Assembly: GCA_027335545.1 (NCBI GenBank)
Contig: DAHWHV010000099.1
Coordinates: 1-11,016, forward strand
Direction: 5' to 3'
Source of the DNA: Clostridia bacterium
GTDB taxonomy: Bacteria; Bacillota_E; RBS10-35; JAJYVN01
DNA length: 11,016 nt
Shown: positions 6,766 to 11,016 of the stretch, piece by piece
Numbering within the stretch: the first letter of the stretch is position 1
Layout: each line of letters begins with the position of its first letter
The notes under the pieces: model-generated
The model's input: only the letters and a program-made list of their open reading frames with translations
Told to the model about the DNA's origin: nothing
Database searches by the model: none
Made by a program: the position numbers and the translations under genes

Positions 6766-7884
6766 ATGCCGCTGCTGGCGCGGCGGGCGGCCATCCTGGG
6801 CGTGGGCCTGATCGGGGGCTCCCTGGGGCTGCGCTGGCGCGCCCAGGGGGTCGTCGGTCACGTCGTCGGCTTCGGGCGCAACCGGCACCACCTCGAGCGC
6901 GCGGTCGAACTCGGGGCGATCGACGAAGGCGTCGCCGATCTGGGGGCGGCCGTGCGGGACGCGGACCTCGTGGTGCTGTGCGCTCCGATCCGCGCGGCGC
7001 TGGAGCTGGCCGAGGAAGTGGCGCGGCACGCGGCCCCCGGGGCCGTGCTCACCGATTGTTGCAGCACCAAGGCGGAGATCGGCGCGGCGATGGCCGCGGC
7101 CCTGGCGCGTCACTCCTCAGCGGCAGTCTTCATCGGCGGCCATCCGATGGCGGGCTCCGAACACGCAGGCGTCGAGTCTGCGGACCCGTACCTCTTCGAG
7201 CACGCGGTGTGGGTCCTGTGCCCCCCGCCCGGGGCCGACGGACCGGACCTCCTCCGCCTCACGGCCCTGGTCGAGGCGACGGGGGCCCACGTCGTCCGCC
7301 TGGAGCCGGAACGGCACGACCGGCGGGTGGCGGCGATCAGCCACCTGCCGCAGCTGGCCGCGGTGGCCCTGGCCGAGGTGGCCGGTGAGGCCGCTGCGGC
7401 CGATCCCGGCCTGCTGTCGCTGGCGGGGGGTGGCTTTCGCGATACCACGCGCATCGCCGCCAGCCCGGCGGCCATGTGGTTGGACATCCTGGCCACCAAT
7501 CGCGGGCCGGTGCTGACGGCGATCGAGGCCATGCAGCGCCTGTTGGACGGGTTGCGGGCCGCGATCGCCTTCGGGGACGAGGCGACGGTGGTGGAGCACT
7601 TCGCCGCCGCCCTGGCCGTGCGCCAGCGCGTCCCGGCCAGCCAGAAGGGGCTGCTGCCCGCCTACCACGATCTGGTGGTGTTCGTGCCCGACCGCCCCGG
7701 GGTGATCGGGCAGTTGGGCGCGGCGCTCGGTACGGAGGGGATCAACATCCAGGACATCGAGATCCTGCGCCTGCGGGAGGGCGAGGGGGGAACGCTGCGG
7801 CTCGGGTTCGCCGAGGCCGCCGTGGCCACGGCGGCGATGGGGGTCCTCACCGGCCTGGGCTACCGTGTGCAGCGGCGCAGTTGA
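6766..7884 (+). CDS. tyrA: Prephenate dehydrogenase with C-terminal ACT domain
   Basis: Oxidatively decarboxylates prephenate to 4-hydroxyphenylpyruvate, the committed tyrosine step, with NAD(P)+; 372 aa, cytoplasmic. The Rossmann motif is LGVGLIGGSLGL (11-22). LTDCCSTK (95-102) and GGHPMAGSEHAGVESA (124-139) follow, with H126 the likely catalytic histidine, then ISHLPQ (191-196) and GGGFRDTTRIAASPAAMWLDILATN (221-245), whose arginines contact prephenate in the family. An ACT domain spans about 302-370 (DLVVFVPDRPGVIGQLGAALGTEGINIQDIEI), a usual site of amino-acid feedback. There is no fused chorismate mutase, so that enzyme must be elsewhere. The gene begins 41 bases after aroF and shares its T-box transcript. 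ATG 6766 is well placed for the family N-terminus, but its ribosome binding site is just a G10 run. Confidence 0.97.
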   Translation: MPLLARRAAILGVGLIGGSLGLRWRAQGVVGHVVGFGRNRHHLERAVELGAIDEGVADLGAAVRDADLVVLCAPIRAALELAEEVARHAAPGAVLTDCCSTKAEIGAAMAAALARHSSAAVFIGGHPMAGSEHAGVESADPYLFEHAVWVLCPPPGADGPDLLRLTALVEATGAHVVRLEPERHDRRVAAISHLPQLAAVALAEVAGEAAAADPGLLSLAGGGFRDTTRIAASPAAMWLDILATNRGPVLTAIEAMQRLLDGLRAAIAFGDEATVVEHFAAALAVRQRVPASQKGLLPAYHDLVVFVPDRPGVIGQLGAALGTEGINIQDIEILRLREGEGGTLRLGFAEAAVATAAMGVLTGLGYRVQRRS

Positions 7885-7923
7885 CCTCCGCGGGGCCGCG
7901 CCGCCCGCCTTGGGGCGCGGAGG
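7885..7923 (+). repeat. Inverted repeat directly after the tyrA stop
   Basis: CCTCCGCG (7885-7892) and CGCGGAGG (7916-7923) are perfect 8-bp arms around a 23-base GC-rich loop, starting at the base after the tyrA stop. It could reduce read-through into the methyltransferase or stabilise the aroF-tyrA transcript. No T-tract follows, so I do not call it an intrinsic terminator. Confidence 0.4.
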
Positions 7924-7955
7924 ACCCGAGCGGCGTGTGTGAGGGAGGGGCCCAG

Positions 7956-8705
7956 GTGACGGGCATGTACGAAGACCTCGCCGAGATCTACGATCTGGGG
8001 GGCTTCACGCGCTTCAGCCGCGAGATGGCCCCGCGCATCCCCGAGTTGCTGGAACGGTATGGCCGTTCCCCGCGGCGCGTGTGCGATCTGGCCTGTGGGA
8101 CCGGTGAGGCGGCCGTATACCTGGCCCGTCAGGGCTATGAGGTCATCGGCCTCGACGCCTCGGCCCGCATGTTGGCCAAGGCGCGCCACAGTGGGGACGC
8201 CGCGGGCGTGCACGTGCAGTGGCTCCAGGCGGACGCGCGCGACTTCGTGCTCCAGCGGCCCGTCGAGGTGGTCACCTGCATGTACGATGCGCTCAACTAC
8301 ATGCTGACGGAGGAGGATCTGGCCGCCGTCTTCGCCTGCGTGCATGCCTGCCTGCAACCCGGTGGCCTCTTCCTCTTCGACATGAACACCCTCTCCGGGC
8401 TGGCGGACGAGTGGGGGACGAGCGAGCGCATCGACTCCCCGGGGGACGACCTCTTCATGACCTGGCAGACCACCTACGACCACGAGACCGAGGTGAACAC
8501 GCTGGTGCTGACCGCGTTTCTGCGGCAGCCCGGCGGCCTCTACCGGCGCATCCGCGAGGAGCACCGCGAGCGCGGCTACCCCGTGGCGCGCGTGCGGGCC
8601 CTGTGCGAGGCCGCCGGCCTCGCGGTGCAGGAACTCGGTGACCTGGAACTGCGCCCGCTGCGTCCAGAGAGCGAACGCTTTCTGTGTGTGGCGGAGCGGC
8701 GGTAG
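7956..8705 (+). CDS. Class I SAM-dependent methyltransferase
   Basis: Predicted Rossmann-fold methyltransferase, 249 aa, substrate unknown. Motif I is VCDLACGTGEAA (42-53), the acidic SAM-ribose residue is D67 in VIGLDAS, QADARDF (91-97) is the adenine-contact region, CMYDALNYM (108-116) and LFLFDMNTL (138-146) follow. This matches the DALNYL/FDxNT pattern of a widespread uncharacterised bacterial methyltransferase family acting on small molecules. GTG 7956 is chosen for a strong GGGAGGGG five bases upstream; ATG 7965, with AGGTGA five bases ahead, would drop three residues and is almost as good. It lies 71 bases after tyrA on the same strand and may be the third gene of the tyrosine operon, but a link to aromatic metabolism is not shown. 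Its last codons lie inside the left arm of a long palindrome. Confidence 0.9.
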   Translation: MTGMYEDLAEIYDLGGFTRFSREMAPRIPELLERYGRSPRRVCDLACGTGEAAVYLARQGYEVIGLDASARMLAKARHSGDAAGVHVQWLQADARDFVLQRPVEVVTCMYDALNYMLTEEDLAAVFACVHACLQPGGLFLFDMNTLSGLADEWGTSERIDSPGDDLFMTWQTTYDHETEVNTLVLTAFLRQPGGLYRRIREEHRERGYPVARVRALCEAAGLAVQELGDLELRPLRPESERFLCVAERR

Positions 8706-8762
8706 GGCGGTAGGGCGGTGGGGTAAAACAAGGTTTTGCCCCACCGCCCTACCGCCGCTCCG
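8692..8762. repeat. Long palindrome with 30-bp arms and an 8-bp duplication
   Basis: The right arm (8733-8762) is the reverse complement of the left arm (8692-8729), apart from one G-U type mismatch and an extra eight bases (TAGGGCGG type) that duplicate a neighbouring octamer in the left arm. The loop is three bases, AAG, between TAAAAC and GTTTTG. The left arm contains the last codons and the TAG stop (8703-8705) of the methyltransferase, so the palindrome supplies the gene's AERR end. No T-tract follows on either strand. It may stop transcription between convergent genes, or be a palindromic mobile or repeat element inserted at the gene end. Confidence 0.85.
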
Positions 8763-8914
8763 AGTGCTCTTCCGCACAGCCCTCGCGCCTCCGGCGGTTG
8801 GGGGCCCGTACCCGCACTGCCCCTTGGCGTCGCGGGGCTCGCCTGGCTTTGCCCTTGCCCTCGTGCCGACGCCACCAGGACGGCGCTGCGCTAAGCCGCA
8901 GCCGGTCCCTCAAT
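8763..8914. other. Non-coding spacer inside the repeat cluster
   Basis: About 150 bases lie between the long palindrome and the 13-mer array. No frame resembles a known protein. GGCGTCG and CGACGCC (near 8826-8872) can pair over a wide loop, which is unremarkable in this base composition. I see no promoter here. Confidence 0.5.
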
Positions 8915-8979
8915 CACAAGGTACAGTCACAGGGTACAGTCACAGGGTACAGTCACAAGGTACAGTCACAAGGTACAGT
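8915..8979. repeat. Five tandem 13-bp repeats, CACARGGTACAGT
   Basis: Five head-to-tail copies span 8915-8927, 8928-8940, 8941-8953, 8954-8966 and 8967-8979. All are identical except base 5, which reads A, G, G, A, A. The period is not a multiple of three, so it is not a coding repeat. The unit is far less GC-rich than its surroundings and includes the palindrome GGTACA/TGTACC core. It could be a minisatellite from slippage, or an array of protein-binding sites (iteron-like). There are no spacers, so it is not a CRISPR. Confidence 0.95.
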
Positions 8980-9013
8980 GGGCCGCGAGGAACGCAGGCC
9001 ATAGCATCCGGAA

Positions 9014-9048
9014 GACGGTGCGGCCACAGCGCGCCTTGGCCGCACCGT
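9014..9048. repeat. Dispersed palindromic repeat, copy B
   Basis: ACGGTGCGGCCA (9015-9026) and TGGCCGCACCGT (9037-9048) are perfect 12-bp arms around a 10-base loop. Positions 9014-9046 match copy A at 3909-3941 except at three bases, and the sequence TCCGG precedes both copies. This copy ends 12 bases beyond the stop of the - strand Nudix gene, where it could also act as a 3' hairpin, though the - strand continues CTTCCGG rather than a T-run. Confidence 0.8.
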
Positions 9049-9060
9049 GCCGCGCGCCGC

Positions 9061-9552
9061 CTACCCGGGGAGGGGGAGGCGCCCCCAGCCCTCGAAGCGC
9101 CCGGCCGTCAGGGCCTCCGCCAGTTCTGCGGGGAGGCAGGCCACGCCGGGCAGCGCGCTGAGGGGGAACCAACGCACATCCCCCAGGACGGGCGCCGCAT
9201 CCCCCGGCCGGTCCGGATCGCTGCCGAGCGTCGCTTCCGCGCCGTCCCCGTGCGCCGTTCCATAGACCGCGCTGAAGAAGACATCGATGGCGTCTGCCCC
9301 GGGACGGTCCTGCACGAAGCAGACACCCTGCAGCGTCACGCGCAGGCCCGTTTCCTCGCGCATCTCCCGGATGGCCGCCGCGGCCATGCCCTCCCCGACC
9401 TCGACCCGCCCCCCGGGGAAGCACCAGAAGGCCGCCCGGTTCGGGTGGCGGTGGTGGACCAGGAGGACCTCCCGCCGGGGCCCCTCGCCGCGCAGCAGCA
9501 CGACCCGGGCGCGCAGGGCGGGGGCGCGCGGAGCGGACGACGACGTGTCCAT
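9061..9552 (-). CDS. Nudix hydrolase
   Basis: Hydrolase of nucleoside-diphosphate-linked compounds, 163 aa, cytoplasmic. The full Nudix box is present: G48-x5-E54-x7-REMREETGL (62-70), within FPGGRVEVGEGMAAAAIREMREETGL, with catalytic Glu residues E63, E66 and E67. The core spans about 14-135 (RARVVLLRG...REVLLVHHRH... to ...LGDVRWFPLSALP). The length suits small housecleaning or ADP-ribose-type family members, but the substrate cannot be read from sequence. ATG 9552 is supported by a -10-like TATACT ending six bases before it and by the lack of any Shine-Dalgarno, which together suggest a leaderless mRNA. The gene lies downstream of gpr on the same strand but 258 bases away with its own promoter, so it is probably independent. 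Confidence 0.93.
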   Translation of the reverse strand: MDTSSSAPRAPALRARVVLLRGEGPRREVLLVHHRHPNRAAFWCFPGGRVEVGEGMAAAAIREMREETGLRVTLQGVCFVQDRPGADAIDVFFSAVYGTAHGDGAEATLGSDPDRPGDAAPVLGDVRWFPLSALPGVACLPAELAEALTAGRFEGWGRLPLPG

Positions 9553-9558
9553 GGGGCG

Positions 9559-9588
9559 AGTATACCCGCGCCCCGCTCCCGGTGTCGT
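9559..9588 (-). promoter_or_regulatory. Probable leaderless promoter of the Nudix gene
   Basis: On the - strand, ACGACA (9588-9583) and TATACT (9564-9559) are 18 bases apart. TATACT differs from the TATAAT consensus at one base; the -35 matches TTGACA at four. The -10 ends only six bases before the ATG at 9552, so transcription should start at or next to the A of ATG. The intervening bases, CGCCCC, contain no ribosome binding site. Confidence 0.6.
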
Positions 9589-9810
9589 CTCGGGGCGCCG
9601 CGCCTGGGGAGCGCGTCCTCGGGGCGGCAGGACCCCGGGGGCGTTGGCCGCGCCCGCGGGCCATGGGGCCGGCCGCCTGGGGCGCGGGCCATGGCGGCCG
9701 CCGGCACGCTGCGCCCCGGCCGCCAGACCCGGAAGTGGGCAGCGCAGACGCGGGCGGCGCGAGAGGCGACGCTTGCGCTGCCCACCCAGGGCCTTGGCGG
9801 GGAGGCCGAC
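9589..9810. other. Intergenic region between gpr and the Nudix gene
   Basis: No gene is visible. It contains a 12-base direct repeat, CGCGGGCCATGG, at 9655-9666 and 9683-9694, and a 12-bp inverted repeat close to the gpr end (listed separately). The rest is GC-rich sequence without a recognisable motif. Confidence 0.5.
9735..9785 (-). terminator. Hairpin downstream of gpr, terminator candidate
   Basis: GTGGGCAGCGCA (9735-9746) and TGCGCTGCCCAC (9774-9785) are a perfect 12-bp inverted repeat with a 27-base loop, starting 25 bases beyond the gpr stop on the - strand. The long perfect stem makes chance unlikely. There is no following T-tract, so it may be a 3' stabilising stem or a factor-assisted terminator. 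Confidence 0.45.
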
Positions 9811-10953
9811 TCAGCCCAGCAACAACTCCTGGGCCGCGACGCTGGGATGCAGGGCGCCGTTGATGCCGGCGGCGATGATCGTGGCCATGTCCCGCACCAG
9901 GACGTCGATTTCCTTCGGGGTCACCATCAGGTCTCCGACGGAGGGAGCCAGCACCTCCGTGATCATGCGGCGCTTCTCCTCGCCGGCCAACTCCGCGAGG
10001 TTCCGGTACGCCGGGTCCTGGCGCAGGTGCTCGGCCAGGAGTTCGATGGTGTCCGCCGCAATCGTGGCCGCGTGCACGACCGTGGGTACCCCCACCGCCA
10101 CGACCGGTACGCCGAGGGTCTCGCGGTTGATGCCGGCCCGGTGGTTGCCAACGCCCGAGCCGGGGTGGATGCCCGTGTCCGCGAGCTGGACCGTGCGCAG
10201 GATGCGCTCGATGCTGCGCGAGGCCAGGGCGTCGACGGCGATGACCACATCCGGTTCGATGCGGTCGACGATGCCGCGGATGATCTCGCCCGTTTCGATG
10301 CCCGTGAGGCCTAGCACTCCGGGGGCCAGGGCGGCCACGGAACGCAGACTCCCGGCGACGTCGCGCGGAACCTGCCCCTCCAGGTGCCTCGTCACGAGCA
10401 CGTTGGCGACGACCTTCGGCCCCAAGGCGTCGGGGGTGGCGTTCCAATTGCCCAACCCCACCACGAACACCCGGCTGCCCTCGCGCAGCGCCAGGAGCCG
10501 ACCGAGTTCCCCTGCCAGCAGGCGGGCGACCCGCTCCTGCAGGGCTAGGTCGCGCTCCCGCAGCCCCGGGGCATCCAGCGTGATGTAGTTCCCCTGCGGC
10601 TTGCCCACCACCCTTTCCCCTTCGGCATTGGTCACGCGCACGCGGGTGAGCAGGATCCCCTCGGACGGCTCCTCCTCCACCTCGACCCCCGAAACCCGCC
10701 GCTCCGGACGCGCCTGTACCGCCTCGACGGCCAAGTCGGTCCGCACGGCGCCCAAGGCCTCAGGCCAGGCGCGGCGGCCGTTTGCGCCCTCCGGCGCATG
10801 GCCCTGGCGCACCCTCCCGGCTCCCGGGTCGCGCGCCCCGCCGGCCCGGGAGCCCGCCTGTGGGGCCTTGGGCGCCTTCCCCCCCGCGCCGAGTCCGGCG
10901 GAATGGCCCGGACGCTCCCCGCCGCCGCCTGCGTCCAACGGCCAACCCCCCAC
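9811..10953 (-). CDS. gpr: Germination protease GPR (spore protease), 5' end uncertain
   Basis: Endopeptidase of MEROPS family A25 that degrades small acid-soluble spore proteins during germination. From GTG 10953 it is 380 aa. The GPR-type sequence begins at VRTDLAVEA (70-78), corresponding to the propeptide junction RTD-LAVE of Bacillus GPR. It continues with GNYITLDAPGLRERD (121-135), VVGLGNWNATPDALGPKVVANVLVTRH (164-190), APGVLGLTGIETGEII (210-225), IAVDALASRSIERI (238-251), DTGIHPGSGVGNHR (259-272), GVPVVAVGVPTVV (281-293) and EVLAPSVGDLMVTPKEID (333-350). The acidic residues of PDALGP and VDALASR sit in the conserved active-site regions. Upstream, residues 1-69 are Gly/Ala/Pro-rich and unlike the family, and the frame stays open to the window edge. 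TTG 10755 or GTG 10746 would give a normal N-terminus, but neither has a good ribosome binding site. It marks the organism as a spore former. Confidence 0.93.
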   Translation of the reverse strand: MGGWPLDAGGGGERPGHSAGLGAGGKAPKAPQAGSRAGGARDPGAGRVRQGHAPEGANGRRAWPEALGAVRTDLAVEAVQARPERRVSGVEVEEEPSEGILLTRVRVTNAEGERVVGKPQGNYITLDAPGLRERDLALQERVARLLAGELGRLLALREGSRVFVVGLGNWNATPDALGPKVVANVLVTRHLEGQVPRDVAGSLRSVAALAPGVLGLTGIETGEIIRGIVDRIEPDVVIAVDALASRSIERILRTVQLADTGIHPGSGVGNHRAGINRETLGVPVVAVGVPTVVHAATIAADTIELLAEHLRQDPAYRNLAELAGEEKRRMITEVLAPSVGDLMVTPKEIDVLVRDMATIIAAGINGALHPSVAAQELLLG

Positions 10954-11016
10954 CGGCTGCGGGGCCTCGCCCTCCGGGGCGGCGCGCGCCCCGCCCTCGC
11001 CTTGGTCTGCGCTCGG

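Noticed and set aside
8915..8979. CRISPR array
   Set aside because: The 13-mers are directly adjacent with no spacers and are too short for CRISPR repeats; no cas gene is nearby.
8692..9048. Insertion sequence or replication origin
   Set aside because: There is no transposase or replication gene, no target-site duplication I can identify, and no DnaA-box cluster.
8638..10314. + strand ORF of 558 codons
   Set aside because: It runs through the palindrome, the 13-mer array and antisense across the Nudix and gpr genes; no recognisable domain.
8966..10447. - strand ORF of 493 codons
   Set aside because: It overlaps gpr and Nudix in another frame; the two real genes have complete family motifs and this frame has none.

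Overview
The window is very GC-rich chromosomal DNA. A germination (spore) protease gene at the right end and a T-box riboswitch in the middle point to a high-GC, endospore-forming Bacillota, of the Thermaerobacter / Symbiobacterium / Sulfobacillus kind. That placement is inference from gene content and base composition. I see no phage, IS transposase, CRISPR array, tRNA or rRNA.

Left part (1-4233), surface-glycan genes. A GT4 glycosyltransferase resembling the SqdX/MgtA group and a small GtrA-type membrane protein run on the + strand. They converge on a - strand fusion of mannose-1-phosphate guanylyltransferase and a cupin (type II mannose-6-phosphate isomerase-like). Together they could make GDP-mannose, transfer a sugar to a lipid acceptor and move a lipid-linked sugar across the membrane. 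A gene-poor stretch of about 690 bp separates the manC-like gene from the divergent threonine aldolase gene and holds one copy of a dispersed palindromic repeat.

Middle (4234-8705), amino-acid metabolism on the + strand. A low-specificity L-threonine aldolase is followed by a sigma-A-like promoter and a complete T-box leader with specifier codon UAC (tyrosine) and a strong intrinsic terminator. Downstream lie aroF (type I-beta DAHP synthase) and tyrA (prephenate dehydrogenase with an ACT domain), the first and near-last steps of tyrosine synthesis. Uncharged tRNA-Tyr should switch on the whole route. A class I methyltransferase follows and may be read through from the operon.

Right part (8692-11016). 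The 355-bp gap after the methyltransferase is a cluster of unrelated repeats: a palindrome with 30-bp arms, five tandem 13-mers, and a second copy of the dispersed hairpin. Two - strand genes follow: a Nudix hydrolase with a probable leaderless promoter, and the spore protease gpr, whose 5' end is uncertain because its frame stays open to the window edge.

The most rewarding signals are the tyrosine T-box operon, the two-copy hairpin repeat with structure-preserving changes, the repeat cluster at 8692-9048, and the apparent leaderless Nudix promoter.
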